Source: Maratus speciosus
Taxonomy: Eukaryota; Arthropoda; Arachnida; Araneae; Salticidae
Assembly (NCBI GenBank): GCA_963932465.1
Contig: OZ010786.1
Location: 594,073,038-594,137,037 of the forward strand
DNA: 64,000 nucleotides
Direction: 5' to 3'
Shown piece after piece: positions 1-11,657 of the stretch. The notes beneath the pieces are model-generated. The model did not search any database, was not told the DNA's origin, and worked only from the letters and a program-made list of their open reading frames with translations. Position numbers and translations under genes: made by a program. Position 1 is the first letter of the stretch; the number at the start of each line of letters is the position of its first letter.

Positions 1-332
1 TTATTAATCTCTTAAACATTTCTAACCAAATAAGAAATGTTTCTGAAATCATGGCTAATTGCAACGTTACAGAACTCTTTTCATCTCAAAAGGTTAATTT
101 TCAAATATTTTAAAGTATCAGGATTAGATTATCTATGTTTTTAAAATAAAGGTTATACGAAATTCATACATTTATTTACATTTTTGTGTTTTTTCATTAA
201 TAATAATGACAATAATAATAGAATCACAGTTATTTTTTACTCATGATGTGACAGTATTTTGGTGTAGTGTCTTGTAAAACTAATTGCGCAAGTGTACGGG
301 GCCAATACTGACCATCACACGGTGCGTTTCCA
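1..332. other. AT-rich stretch, no gene seen
   Basis: No open reading frame of note and no repeat that I can pair elsewhere in the window. It contains only AT-rich sequence with a short ATAAT-type run near 200-220. Confidence 0.5.
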
Positions 333-790
333 CGTTGCCATCGAAATACTCAAGGCCAGAGAACACGAGTTGTGATGTCATCCCTAATCGACAGACTTCT
401 CACTAGTGTTGGAATTCACGCCAGAAAATTTTGAATAGCAATTTTCTTTTTTCTTTTTTTTTAGATTTGCGGAATATCTATCCTCTTATAAAACAATAAT
501 AACTGTTTAAAATTACTGGTGATAATTTTAAATCCCCCATTAAAAAATCAGCCAGATGCGGCAAAGCTGTTTCTTACGGTATCTCGCTGAATTTTTATTT
601 AAGGGTACCGAATTCTCACCAGTAAATTTAAATAATTATTATTTATTTATAAGATGATAGATGTTCTACAAATAAAGGAAAATTGCTATTCATAATTTTC
701 CGGTTAAAATTCCAGCACTAGTAAGAAGTTGGTCTATTAGTGATGACGTCACACTCGTGTCCTCTGGCCTTCAGTATTTCGATGGCAGTG
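333..790. mobile_element. 458-bp palindromic MITE, copy 1
   Basis: The left arm begins CGTTGCCATCGAAATACTC and the right arm is its diverged complement ending GATGGCAGTG. The arms match over more than 100 bp, including GACGTCA-like and CACTAGTGTTGGAATTC-like segments. Inner ACCAGTAAATTT-type and CCGG-type palindromes lie nearer the centre. A second copy of exactly the same length lies at 47156-47613. This copy has no recognisable target duplication, so it is the older or more eroded one. It has no coding capacity. Confidence 0.85.
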
Positions 791-1360
791 TCTAGGCGCT
801 CGTCAAGTTTATTATCGTTAAGTGGCGTTTAAGCTGTAACCCGCACTCATACCAGGTATCAAACCAGTTCAGCTGGGGCTACCCGGTAGGTAGGGACCTG
901 GTCATCGGTTAGAAAGAAAGAAAGGGCGTCTTTTAAAACAAAATATTACAGCATTTTTATTTTTTCTATAATAAATCTATGACTGTAAAAATTGTTTGAG
1001 TATTTTATTATTTTCATTTCATCATTATATGATTGCGTAATTTATTTTAGCTTTCTTACTAGATTAATCCACAAATAGGCGTATACTTAAATCACAAAAA
1101 TGGTTGTCTATAAGCTTTTGGGAAGCACTGTATAAAGAATATTAAAGAGGCTAAAACAATTATATTTTTGGCAATGGAAAAATACTAACACATTCGCTAC
1201 AAATTTTAAAGGGGAAAAGATCAAAACTCGAATTGATTTAATACCAGCAACGCTTCAAGAAGACTATTAGCTGCAGTTTTCGTCACCACAAATCCGGATT
1301 TCTGTTTTAGAGTAAAATATCCACCAACATACCTACGATATTCCATCTTATCTTCAATTA
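791..1360. other. AT-rich stretch, no gene seen
   Basis: A short GC-richer segment at 835-905 does not fold as a tRNA and has no Pol III B box. The rest is AT-rich without repeats that I can pair. Confidence 0.4.
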
Positions 1361-2919
1361 CACTGGGGAACAATTTTTAACTCAATTTCTGTTGACTTTG
1401 ATTTTTCAGCTGTTTTTAAGTCAAAAAAGCGTGCTGATTTCAAAACTGCAATTACTCTTTTTCTATCGCGTCAAGTTTCTTCTTTACAGCTTATATTAAT
1501 GTGACCACTCTACGCTGAATCGGGCTTGAGTCATAAGAATAAACAGGCTTTAAAACTCTTAGCCTCAAGACTGCACAAGAAATTCTTGCTTGAAAAGGGA
1601 GCTAATGTATCCTACTTTCGATCAGGAGAAAGTGAATTTCTTTAATACTTTCGAAGTAACGGTGGATTTGTTTTTTGCCATAGCGTACATGTTTTAATGG
1701 AGGAGTTGGGAATTCCATCCTGTATCGCAACTGAATGGCGACTGTTCATCCATAGCTCAAAGAGGAGCTTGAAATGCGTACTCCTTCACAACGGAAATTT
1801 ATTTAGAGCTGTCCCAATAAGCCATTTAGCCTATTTGCATGAAGAATATGAGGACATAAAGAGAGCCATTGATTTATTTTGTTATCACATTCACCAGTGC
1901 ATCCTCTGTGTTTACTTCAAAATAGTGTGCTTCCTTCTTGGCCAGCAACGTGGATGTACCAAGCGTGCCTTTTGTGTGTGGGTGGGACAGCAGAGCTCAT
2001 GAGAAGCATTGGTTCTAGTCGAATTGGCCTCCAAGGTCTCACCTCACACCTGGAGATCCAAATATTTTGCATCAGCCAATTGCCGACAGAAAGAACGTCA
2101 TATTTACACTTTTGCATATAAAACTGGATCTAATGAAGCAGTTCGTGAAAGCTTTGTTAATTGAAAGAGACTGTTTCACGTATCTCATTTCGAAATTTCC
2201 AAACCTGTCTTTTGAAAAAATAAAGGCAAGTGTATTTGACGGCCCACAGATTCGTCGGTTCATTAGAGATGAATATTTCATCGGAGCATTGACAGAACTT
2301 CAAAAGAATGCTTAACTGGCATTCAAAAACTTTGTCAAAGACTTTCTTGGAAATACGCGAGTAGAAAATTACACCGAAATTGTCCAGCAACTTTTAGATA
2401 GCTTCAAAATGCTTGTTTGCAACATGAACATCAAACTTCATATTCTGGATAGCCATCTTTATGAATTCCCGGAAAATCTTGGTGCATTCAGCGATGAACA
2501 AGGTGAGTGATTCCACCAAGATTTGAAGCTCATAGAACAACGGTATCAAGGTAGATGGATGAACATATGATGGCTGACTATTGGTGGAGCATCAAGAGAG
2601 ATTGTCCACAAATTGAACACTCCAGAAAAAGCTACAAGCGAAATTTTTACCTTAATATGAATTTTTTTTTGTTTTGTAAAAGGATTTTACTACTTGTATG
2701 AACACAATGTAGCATATAGTAAGTATATACAGCTGTTACGTTAATAGTATATTTGGTATTATTTTCTTTATTTTCCTTTGTATCCACATTAAGCATGATT
2801 TTGTGAGTAACCTGTAGCTTAAAAAGTTAACGTGATAGAAAAAATCTGGGGTTTAGATGACAATAATTAGCCAAAAGCAAGTGTCAGATCCAAGTCAACA
2901 AAATGTGTGTTCCCCAGTG
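1361..2919 (+). mobile_element. 1.56-kb element with CACTGGGGAAC ends
   Basis: The left end reads CACTGGGGAACA and the right end is its complement, TGTTCCCCAGTG-like. Homology continues inward to a GTTGACTT block on both sides. The flanks are ...CAATTA on the left and TTATCT... on the right, so a short TTA-type duplication is possible but unproven. The only coding remnant inside is the decayed WRLFIxSSKRSLK gene. This links that gene family to a set of terminal inverted repeats, which is what a transposase gene would show. Confidence 0.65.
1594..2660 (+). pseudogene. Decayed WRLFID-family transposase-like gene, copy 1
   Basis: Pieces in different frames line up with the second copy at 18072-19240. 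In order they are EWRLFIHSSKRSLK and VLLHNGN near the start, PLLHIK-like LLHIKLDLMKQFVKALL in the middle, then GPQIRRFI, FKNFVKDFLGN, and finally FPENLGAFSDEQGE followed by FHQDLK and QRYQGRW. At least two frame changes (around 1900-2080) and several stops (for example between DEQGE and FHQD) make it non-functional. I recognise the pattern as a multicopy arthropod protein family usually left uncharacterised. A transposase role is inferred from the inverted repeats around it and from its multicopy, decayed state. No DDE or other catalytic triad was established. Confidence 0.7.
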
Positions 2920-2999
2920 TTATCTAATTTTAGCATTTAGCTTGTTAACTAAGGGGAACTATTATACTTTTACACAAATATCTGATTCAATGTGTATAT

Positions 3000-3340
3000 A
3001 CCGGGTGTCCCAAAAATGACTGATGGATTTTTAAATTCAAAACTTGCAAACGGTGATGGATATTAAAAACATTCTTGCAGGAGTGTTATGTAATATGTCA
3101 GGAGATTTTATGCTGTGATTCTCCGCTTTAGTTACAAATAGCATCGATAGATGGCGCTTCAAGCAATAACCGCTAAAGCTAGGCTCGATTTTTCGATATC
3201 TCTCTTCTTCCATGCGAAAAAAGGCGATTAAAATGTATTGAATGCATCCCGAAGTACCAAAAATCGAGTCTGGACTGCGCGCCTGTTGCTCTCAGAGACG
3301 TCTACTGTTTGAAATTCGAACTAAAATAAAGACACCCGGT
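3000..3340. mobile_element. MITE with ACCGGGTGTC ends
   Basis: The left end is ACCGGGTGTCCC and the right end GACACCCGGT. TATAT sits on both sides (2995-2999 and 3341-3345), so the duplication is TA or the 5-bp TATAT. The interior is AT-rich with one GC-richer block (ATGGCGCTTC) and carries no ORF. Confidence 0.75.
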
Positions 3341-3801
3341 TATATATTGTTTTGTATCTTTGATGGATAATTGAGTTTCTAGAAGTGGCAAAATCAGAAT
3401 TTACAGTCGGACCTGGTCATGACACTTAGGGTTAATACGCGATCCCACTTAATACACGCATTTGCTGAGGTCCCTTTAACATCGCACTTATGATGTATAA
3501 ATATGACGGTTTATATGCGAACTGTTTATACGCGATCCCTTCACACACACAAAAGAAATGTTGCTTAAGACTTGAATTCAAAGCCAAAGGTGCGAATTTC
3601 TGCTGTTTACTGCACTACTACCACGTTAGGGCTTTTTATTCCGCTATCTGACACTATTACTGAATACTAATATTTACTTTATTTAATGATAGATGAAATA
3701 AGGCGAAAATTACTATTTGGAAATAGTGGTAGAGAAATAGTTGAACCAACAATGTGTTCCTCAGATACGTCATAAAATGGGATTTAACTTATGTATGTTA
3801 C

Positions 3802-4250
3802 AGGCCAAACCCGATTTTAGGCCAAACTAGATTGGCCTAGGCCAAACTAGTTTATCCTAACGCCCTTAGGATAAACTAGTTTTCCCTAGGCCAAACTAGT
3901 TTATCCTAACGCCCTTAGGATAAAATAGTTTTTCCTAGGCCAAACTAGTTTATCCTAACGCCCTTAGGATAAACAAGTTTTTCCTAGGCCAAACTAGTTT
4001 ATCCTAACGCCCACAGGATAAACTAGTTTTTCCTAGGCCAAACTAGTTTGGCCTAACGCTCATAGGATAAACTGGTTTAGCCTGCTATTCATTGGTCCGA
4101 ACTAGTTTATCCTAGGCCGATCTAGTTCATCCTACTCCAATTCAATTTGGCGTAATTTTATTGATCCCAAAGACCGCCCCGCCGCCAACTTTCTAGTTTA
4201 TCTAGACCGATCTAGTTTATCCTAGGCCAAGGCAATTTGACGTGCTTTTA
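3802..4250. repeat. 49-bp tandem array of palindromic units
   Basis: GCCAAACTAG recurs at 3841, 3890, 3939, 3988 and 4037, an exact 49-bp period. Each unit is itself a near-palindrome: CTAGTTTATCCTAACGCC, then CTTAGGATAAACTAG, then TTTTTCCTAG. Degenerate units extend right to about 4250, where the fill changes to CAATTTGACGTG-type sequence. Each unit can fold back on itself, so the array could extrude as a run of hairpins. Confidence 0.9.
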
Positions 4251-4530
4251 TTGATCCTAACTACCGATCCGTCGCCAACCTTGTGCAAAATAGTATTGCC
4301 GTCACCCCTGCATAATATATTTTAATCGATGGGGTGTGGGATACTGTCCCCCTACCTTCCCCAATTCACCTGCCAGTAGTTATAAAATATGTTCTATATG
4401 ACAAATTGTGTGCTGGATTACCAAAGAATGGGATGAGAGGTTATCATAAAATTCAGGATAGAAAGAATTTAAAGGATTTATTAATAATGCACAATATAAT
4501 CTCGAAGATTCGGCATCGTCGAGGTCAGGG

Positions 4531-4784
4531 CTTCGCCGGATTTTTTGAAAATTCCAGATTTTTGAAAGAATATCAAATGTAGATTTGATATTCATAATTA
4601 ATTCAAAGCCAAGTGATATTTATGTGAGAAAAAAATAAATATAAAAAAAACATTGATTTATTTTTTTTCCTCACATAAATATCACTTGGCTTTGAATTAC
4701 TTATGAATAAATGCACCATTAAGAATATCAGAAGTACATTTGATATTCTTTCAAAAATCTGGAAATTTTAAAAATCCGGCGAAG
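4531..4784. mobile_element. 254-bp hairpin MITE
   Basis: The left arm CTTCGCCGGATTTTT is complementary to the right arm AAAATCCGGCGAAG. Pairing continues through AAATCTGGAATTT, TTTGATATTC and CAAGTGATATTTATGTGA. The loop at about 4632-4665 is A/T-only, and the arms nearly meet. No clear target duplication was found. Confidence 0.8.
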
Positions 4785-5391
4785 TTCCGGTCCCAGTTTC
4801 GCTTAAAATACACATATTTTTAAGCTACCATTATTCCACAATTGAAACTCTCTTTAAAGAATAGTACGTATACATTTATATGGATGGGGATACAGAATTA
4901 CAAAACCTATGAGAAGAATCTGTGTATGACGAAATCCTGTTTTAAACGGAATTTTTTTATCTTAGCAAATTGAATATATTAATCCGTTTGAAAAAATTAT
5001 AATACATTTGCAAGAGACGACGGACGTGCTAAAAAAGGAAGTTAACAATAACGAAGTTTTTTTCTCTCCTATTTGATTCCGTCTTAGAAGGTTTTTCTAT
5101 ATAAAAATTTTCAAATTTTCAAGTCTCCAAGTCGTGTAAAAAAATTAATGGTATTATTAATTATTCAGATATTTACATACAAATAGAGATTCATTAAAAA
5201 AATCAATATATTTTATAATAGAATCATTAATATCGATAATCCGCATTTTATGGCTTAGAAATTTAAAAATTCTATACAATAAAATCTTCTAAGTAGGAAT
5301 TGCATAGGAAAGAAGAAAAATCCGTTTTAGTCAGGTTCCCTTATTAGAAGGTTCATCCTCTGTTGTAAATACATTATATTAATTTTACAAG

Positions 5392-5760
5392 TACAGCAAA
5401 CATCCTCTAATCCGGCATTCTAATGTCCGGAATGCTGGATAATCCGGCATGACTTTCGGAAACACAACTGAATCGAGCAGAAATAAAGGAGTGAGTTGAA
5501 GAAGATTTTTATGAACCGACAGTTGAAATTTTGAATGCTGATGCCATCATTCAGAGTGTTATCAACCTAACAACCCCCAAAGACGTTGGCTCAGATGACT
5601 ATGATGTGCACGAGTCAAACAACATAATTTGAAATCCAGCAGCTGATACCTCGAATACATTTATCAGGTCTTCTGTGCGCAGCCGGTCGTTCAACCATGC
5701 GGAAAGTATTAAACTTCACATCATAAAAAATATTATCCTAATCAAATGAAGAGAAAAGAC
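5392..5760 (+). pseudogene. Pogo/Jerky-like transposase C-terminal remnant with a solo end
   Basis: At 5392 a TACAGCAAACATCCTC block with repeated TAATCCGGCA resembles the terminus of Jerky/Tigger-type elements. About 100 bp later one frame reads EEDFYEPTVEILNADAIIQS and then an acidic stretch. That is the usual tail of Jerky/Tigger DDE transposases (acidic, with an IIxxV motif). An in-frame stop follows, and the fragment is cut by the palindromic element starting near 5790. The family assignment rests on this short tail only. An internal deletion joining the left end to the 3' coding end is the simplest reading. Confidence 0.5.
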
Positions 5761-5789
5761 TACTACAAAACGAACTGATATTCGAGATT

Positions 5790-6248
5790 TTCCCAAAAGA
5801 GCACAATGGTGACTTCACACTAGTCTCTCTGTCACCCGAAAGTCATCATGTGACTTTAATGTGACATTATTTGGTAAGTTATCACAATGCAGCGTTACGA
5901 TGGCTTTGAAATTGAGTCTACAAATGACAGTCACGTGAGAGTCACAATGTAATCACATTGTAAAGTCACATAGTGACTCGTCACAAAGCAGCAGTCACAG
6001 TGACGTCTCAGTGGAGTCACATATAGTGATCATTTGAGACTCATAATGAGATGTATGGAATTTCCTGTTTTTTTGCTTCACCGTAGTGACTGTGACACTT
6101 GTGGCAATGTGTGACCTGAATGAGATGTTATATGGGCTAGCTGTGTTGTAGATAGTAATTACTCGAATTATATTATTTCCTTTTGAATGTTCGCGTATTT
6201 GAAAATTAGCATTTTGTGACTTTTCCTTAATTTTTGATAACCAGTGTA
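5790..6248. mobile_element. Half copy of the GTCAC-rich palindromic element
   Basis: This matches the right half of the 857-bp element at 37760-38616. It starts at GAGCACAATGGTGACTTCAC and runs to the terminus ATTTTGTGAC...CCAGTGTA. The left arm is missing, so the copy is a half-palindrome. Dense GTCAC/GTGAC words run throughout. Confidence 0.8.
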
Positions 6249-6537
6249 TATTTAATTTTAAGTATCTGTAGACGCTTTCAGTGTGACCTCAGTCATGACG
6301 TTTTGGTTGGAAACTGACAAATGGTTTCTATGCGTCATTTCTTTTTAAATATAAATTGTTGAAAATGTTACCAGTACATACCAAGTATTAAAACACTTAG
6401 ATGTGAGATATAGATATAAGATATAGATGCAACACACAAACAAAATAGAAAATACAACATAGCAACCTTTTGTTTGGAGTCAGTTTCCAACCAAAACTTC
6501 ATGACTGATGTCACGACTGATATCGTCTATATTGATG

Positions 6538-6860
6538 TTACAAACAAATGAATGTCTATGAATCATTAGATAGCCTTTTTTGTCGAGTTTCTTTAATGAC
6601 GGCATCTTTTTGCTGCATTTGTATATTATTTTGCGATAGTGACATCCTTATGCATGCTTTACTGTAGATGTTTAAGAGTTGATCGTAAATGTGGAATTCT
6701 TAAGCGGATGCGAATGACGTCATTTTACATAAAATAAAAGTGTGTGCTTTAAGTCTTAAAATTGAAATAGGTTTTGTACTATTTATATATACATATATAT
6801 TTTTTGTTTCACCGGGGGCGGCACTAAATTCTGAAAAAGCAGAATTCCTGTTTTTTAGTT
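6538..6860 (+). repeat. Dispersed repeat, copy A
   Basis: This segment aligns along its length with 27293-27618. Shared words include ACAAACAAATGAA, TTTACTGTAGATGTT, GATCGTAAATG, GGAATTCTT and TTCTGAAAA.GCAGAATTCCTG. The class is unknown. The copies are collinear with only small indels. Confidence 0.75.
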
Positions 6861-7079
6861 ATTATGATTTTAAGAGCTACGGCGTGATGAAAATATTTGA
6901 AATTTTGCTTTGTATTTAAAAAATTTAGGCTATCAAGAATTTTTTTTTATTGTAACGTTTTAATCGATAATAAAGCCATCTTTAAATGTATATTTATTTT
7001 CAATAATTATATTATTCGGTCCTAGGAAAAGAAATGAAGAGTTAAAGCCTTATGGGAATATATGTCCCACTTAGTTTTT

Positions 7080-7735
7080 TATCTAATCGATTCGCACTGG
7101 AACTTTTGCTAAAACATTTTGTTTTTATAATGCACGTGATGAAAATGCTTCTTTTTTTAAAAAAAATCAATTTGTTTGTAGATTCTGGTGGCAAGGAATC
7201 TTTTCAACATTTCAGCCATGGAATTGATTTGCCTGATAAAAAGTGAAACTTGAAAGCAATTAAATTTTAATTTACATGTATGTTAAAACGCGATCAAAAT
7301 GCTTTATTTTATTTTCAAATCTATTTGTTTGTAGATTCTGGTGGCAATGCATTTTTCTAACATTTCAACCACATAATTGGTTTACCAGATAAAGAGTTAA
7401 AAGCATATAAATTTTTAATTTACATGTACGTAAAAACGTGATGAAAATGCTTCTTTTTATTTTCAAATCTATGTGTTTGTAGATTCTATTGGCAGTGAAT
7501 ATTTTCAACATTTCAACCACAGAATTGACTTACCCATATAAAGAGTTAAACTTGAAAGCATTTAAATTTTAATTTACGTATATGTGAAAACGTAATGAAA
7601 ATGCTTCTTTTTATTTTCAAAGCACTTTGTTTGTAGATTCAGGTGGCAGTGATTTTTTTTTAACTTTTCAACCACAGAATTGACTTACCCGATAATGAGT
7701 TAAACTTGAGAGCAGTTAAAGTTTAATCTATGCAT
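7080..7735 (+). repeat. 150-bp tandem ladder, about four units
   Basis: TGATGAAAATGCTTC or a close variant recurs at about 7137, 7292, 7438 and 7592. Each is followed by TTTGTTTGTAGATTC, GGTGGCA and CATTTCAACCACAGAATTG. The period is about 150 bp with small length changes. A single related piece occurs at 55870-55940. A short ORF across the first unit has no similarity that I recognise and is probably chance. Confidence 0.8.
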
Positions 7736-7921
7736 AGGTAAAAGGTGCAATTTTGGATAGTACACATATATGATAAGGTTCTAAAGCTCATTTAGAAGAT
7801 GAGACATGTAAATATGTTTACTTCCTGCAAGAATATGGAAATCACGTTTAATACGCGATCCCTGCTTAATATGCGATTACTGTCTAGTCCCTTGAAACGC
7901 TTCTTAAGCGGGTTCGACTGT

Positions 7922-9522
7922 ATTTAAAATGCATACACAACACATATAGTTATACATATATGAGTCGTTCAATCCACAAATCGATTAACTCCATCAAATG
8001 AAAATGTTCAGTGTAAACAGTTAAAGTTATTGTAACTATAAAAATATTGTATCTATATAATATTTTTTCTCGGGATATTTTGATTGAACTCAATAATTTT
8101 TCTTTTAATCAGAGGTGACTTTTTATCACTGTATTTAACATTCAGAAAATTTCCAATGTTCCTTTTGTTCAAAAAATCGCCATTTAAAAGCGAGTTAGTT
8201 GGATTGTTTTCTTAACGCCTTATATGTGTTAAATACATCTACTAAATATAGATAATTATAAATTGACATAAGTTAAATAAATAAAATAATAGATAAAAAT
8301 TAAAGACAAATTAAATAAATGAAAAATATTAATAGGGTAGATATTTAAAGATGATAAATAAAAGATAAGAAAATGTTACACATAAAAATAAATAATGGAT
8401 AATAGATAGATAAAGAAGAACATAAATTATATAAATATTAATTAATTAAAGCTAAATTAATATATATAAATCAAAGATATATACATATATTCATATGGAT
8501 ATCTATAATTCAGTTAAAATTATAAAAAACTAACTATTGAAACTAATAAAAAAACTATTCATTTTAATGTTGTCCAAGAGACCTCCTGACACTGTGTTTC
8601 AAACTTTAACAAATTGTCTTAAAATTTATCGACTAAATATGCATAATAGTTAAAAATTTAAGAAAATAATTAGTAGATGTAAATTAAAGATATTAATAGA
8701 TTAATTATATTAAAATAACAAAGAAAATATAGGAAAAGATTATATATAAAAAGGTAATAGATAGATAAAAAAGATGAGAAATATTGAAATATAAATTAAT
8801 TAAAGATTTATTAATATATATAAGTTAAAAATATATACACATATACATTTATGTATTTTTTTTTTATTCAGTTGAGTGAGGAAATATATTTTAAATTTAA
8901 AAAATCTCTCGGTTTTTGTTATATTGTATAAGAGACATCTTGAAACTGTGTTTTCAGTTTTGCGTTTAACAGTTAAAAAGAATTCAGTAATACTAGAAGA
9001 TCAAAGCTCAGGTAAAAAATATGCTTCCGTCGAAAGACAAAAGCCTCCTTTCTAGTGAAAGAATGGGGGAAAAAAGATAATGTGAGTTGGAGTACTATTG
9101 AAACATTCTTTCACTTCATATATTTCAGCAAGTGTAGCAGAAAAAATTCTTTATATGTATTTGAGATGATTCATATATTTCTGAAAAATAAAGAGAGTTA
9201 ATTATTCACACGTATTGGTTTTTCTAGTATATTTTAGAAAATTCTTATGCAGATTTAAAAAAAAAAATACATTTTTTTTTTTTTTTTCAAATTCATCAAT
9301 ATATGTTTCACGAAAGTTTCACTTAAAAACGATCAAAAATAATCAAGTCGAAAAAATCCATGGAGTCAATTGAATGTAGAATTTTCTAATATGAAAAAAA
9401 TACCGTTTTCATTTCGCATTTACAACCCTTTTAATGTATGTTCATGTATTTAACCATTAACGGATTGTAGCTTTGTATACATAATTGTATTTTCATATTA
9501 TATTCGAACCATTATATTTTAA
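7922..9522. repeat. Very AT-rich stretch with a two-copy direct repeat
   Basis: Within 8250-8965 an AT-rich block is present twice at a spacing of about 354 bp. Each copy ends in a similar marker (CCAAGAGACCTCCTGACACTG near 8573, then a variant with AAGAGACATCTTGAAACTG near 8930). The remainder holds no ORF of note. Confidence 0.5.
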
Positions 9523-9787
9523 CCCTCTCGCTGCGTAATTGTTTTATCAAAATAGCTTCAAAAATTGCGTATTTAATCCCTTCGCGACGAACGTCTTTTC
9601 AGAACTTTTATTCTTTTGTCACCGGTTTTTCAAAACATAAATTTTTATCTAATTTAATCGGGGAAAATGCTCCGACTAATTAAGGCAAAATTTACAATAA
9701 AAAATAACTGGTGGGAATAATCAAAGAGGTTTAATAAGGTAGAAAAAATGCATGCCCAATGAAATCTCGGGTTGCGCAGCGAGAGGG
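9523..9787. mobile_element. TTAA-flanked MITE, CCCTCTCGCTGCG ends, copy 1
   Basis: The left end TTAA-CCCTCTCGCTGCG pairs with the right end CGCAGCGAGAGGG. TTAA is intact on the left and reads TTAC on the right. The interior has GTCACCGGTTTTTC and AACTGGTGGG, the inner paired motif seen in the other MITEs. A related copy is at 27744-28040. Confidence 0.85.
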
Positions 9788-10055
9788 TTACAAGTAAATT
9801 CCGTAGTAAATTTCTCTTCCAATTGGTTTGAAAGTATAAATAAAGGCGTCTCTTAAATAAAAGTACAGGGCTGACACAGACAAATATTTTTCTAATCTAT
9901 TAGTACCACTATTAAAAAACAAATCAGATTTTGTAGTATATTTCTCTTGCAAATGTTCTTTAAATATAATTCTAACATCTTTGCCTTTGTTTATAGACTT
10001 AACTTAAATTTTTTATCTCTTAAAAATAAGCTGTTAACATTTTTTTTCTTTTAAG

Positions 10056-10795
10056 GGGCCTTGTACCTTTTAAACGGGACGAAATTTAACGAAAAAATTC
10101 AAAGTTTGAATTAGTCTATCTTCAAATCCTTTTTAAGTATAAACATGAAATTTTGGATATTGATTAAACGGATTGTGTTTTGTTATATGCTACCATTAGA
10201 AATTTATTAGCCTTTTACAGAATTTGTGTATTGTTGATATCAAAATAGATCTTTTTTTTTACTCCATAAGTCATTGCGCTCATGATATCTTGAGAAAGCA
10301 TGTACGTATTGTCATGAAATTTGGTAAAGATACCAAACATATATGTGTGTTTAAAATGAACTACACTTAGGCTAAAATTATTTCATTAACTATATAAAAA
10401 AGATACTTTTGCTAAAAAAATATATAAAAAAAATAATGAATATAAATAGTCATAACTAAAAATATTACCATTGTAAATACTTAAAAGATAGTCATTTTAA
10501 ACACAGATATTTGTTTAGTATCTTTACCAAATTTCATGAAAATCCATACACACTTTCTCAAGATATCATGCGCGCAATGACTTCTGGAGTAAAAAAAAGA
10601 GCTATTTTGATTATAACAATACACAAATTCTGTAAAAAGCTAATAAATTTCTAATGGCAGCATATAACAAAACACAATCTGTTTAATCAATATCCAAAAT
10701 TTCATGTTTATACATAAAAAGGTTTTGAAGATAGCCTAATTCAAACTTTGAAGTTTTTCGTTAATTTTCGACGCGTTTAAAAGGTACGAGATCCC
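10056..10795. mobile_element. 740-bp TTAA-flanked palindromic element
   Basis: TTAA lies at 10052-10055 and 10796-10799. The arms, each about 320 bp, are near-perfect complements: GGGGCCTTGTACCTTTTAAA on the left and TTTAAAAGGTACGAGATCCC on the right. The loop is around 10400-10430. There is no coding capacity. The arm length suggests a foldback form of a piggyBac-type MITE. Confidence 0.85.
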
Positions 10796-10889
10796 TTAAT
10801 TATTATGTAGTTTTTAACAAATTTCACCTTTACTCTTTCCCAATGGGTCATTAATATGTAAGACATTCAATCTATAGACTGGGTGTTAA

Positions 10890-11653
10890 CCTTTCACAGC
10901 ACGAATTTTTCTATTTTTATGAAAAATCATTTTTGAAATCTATATATCGGTCTAATAATGGAAAAAATAGTAAAAAAAAATAATTTTCAAATTTGCAGCT
11001 AATAGTGTGTGCTTATGTACACATTTGGGATTTTTGTATTGCTATATTTTGCAACTAAAAGAGCTTAAATTAACCCTCCGAGCGTTTTGCAAAAGGGTAA
11101 AATTGTAATGTTGTTTTCTTTGCATTTTCTTTTAAATGCTAATAAAATATGATTCTTTCAACATTATAAAAAAAAAAACTCAATTACGAATATGAATGTA
11201 ATCTTTAAGAGTATTAATAATTCTTCAATGTATTTAAAATTCCATAAATCAATAGAATTATATTATCCTAAATATTGCTTGTATTGCTGTGAAACCTGGA
11301 GCTTAGTGAACGGAATAATACGTCCCAAACACTTAGAGGGTTAATTATTTTAACTTCTTTATACTCTGCAACATTTTTATAATAATTTATTTTTAAGTAT
11401 TCAGTAAAAATAATGAAAGTAAATCTTACCTTAATAGCTTGATCGAATTTTTTTTTGTTTGTTTGTTTCTGCAGAACAAATTCTAATTTTATGTCTAATG
11501 CAGCCATCTGACATGGACAAAATAAGTCTTATTTCATTCTTTGTATTGTTCTTGATCAGTTAGAGTGATCATATTAGCCAAAATCATGACACATAATGAT
11601 AATTATAATGTTTTTAGGTATGCGCCAGATATGGCACATGGTGCAGTGAAGGG
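10890..11653. mobile_element. TTAA-flanked element, CCTTTCACAGCAC ends, containing another MITE
   Basis: TTAA lies at 10886-10889 and 11654-11657. The ends CCTTTCACAGCAC and GTGCAGTGAAGGG are complementary. The element is interrupted by the 267-bp MITE at 11074-11340, which therefore arrived later. Its pre-insertion length was about 490 bp. Confidence 0.75.
11074..11340. mobile_element. Nested TTAA MITE, CCCTCCGAGCG ends
   Basis: TTAA lies at 11070-11073 and 11341-11344. The left end CCCTCCGAGCG and the right end CACTTAGAGGG are partly complementary (CCCT...AGGG plus a few positions), so one end is eroded. It sits inside the 10890-11653 element. Confidence 0.65.
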
Positions 11654-11657
11654 TTAA

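Larger units (their letters stand above)
3404..7919. mobile_element. 4.5-kb interval bounded by CAGTCG-type inverted ends
   Basis: The left end reads TA-CAGTCGGACCTGG and the right end GCGGGTTCGACTG-TA, giving TA flanks at 3402-3403 and 7920-7921. Both ends also carry TAATACGCGATCCC near the terminus, at about 3434 and 7850. The ends resemble pogo/Tigger-type termini (TA target, CAGTCG start). The interior is a patchwork: a 49-bp array, a hairpin, a Jerky/pogo-like transposase tail, half of a palindromic element, a dispersed repeat and a 150-bp ladder. It may be one large non-autonomous element with later insertions, or two solo ends of separate copies. Confidence 0.45.

Noticed and set aside
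835..910. tRNA-like GC-rich patch
   Set aside because: No B box and no cloverleaf could be formed.
1879..2121. Extra ORFs overlapping the WRLFID pseudogene in other frames
   Set aside because: Shadows of the decayed gene. Only pieces matching the second copy were kept.
3841..4085. CRISPR-like array (regular 49-bp spacing)
   Set aside because: There are no unique spacers, the whole unit repeats, and the genome is eukaryotic.
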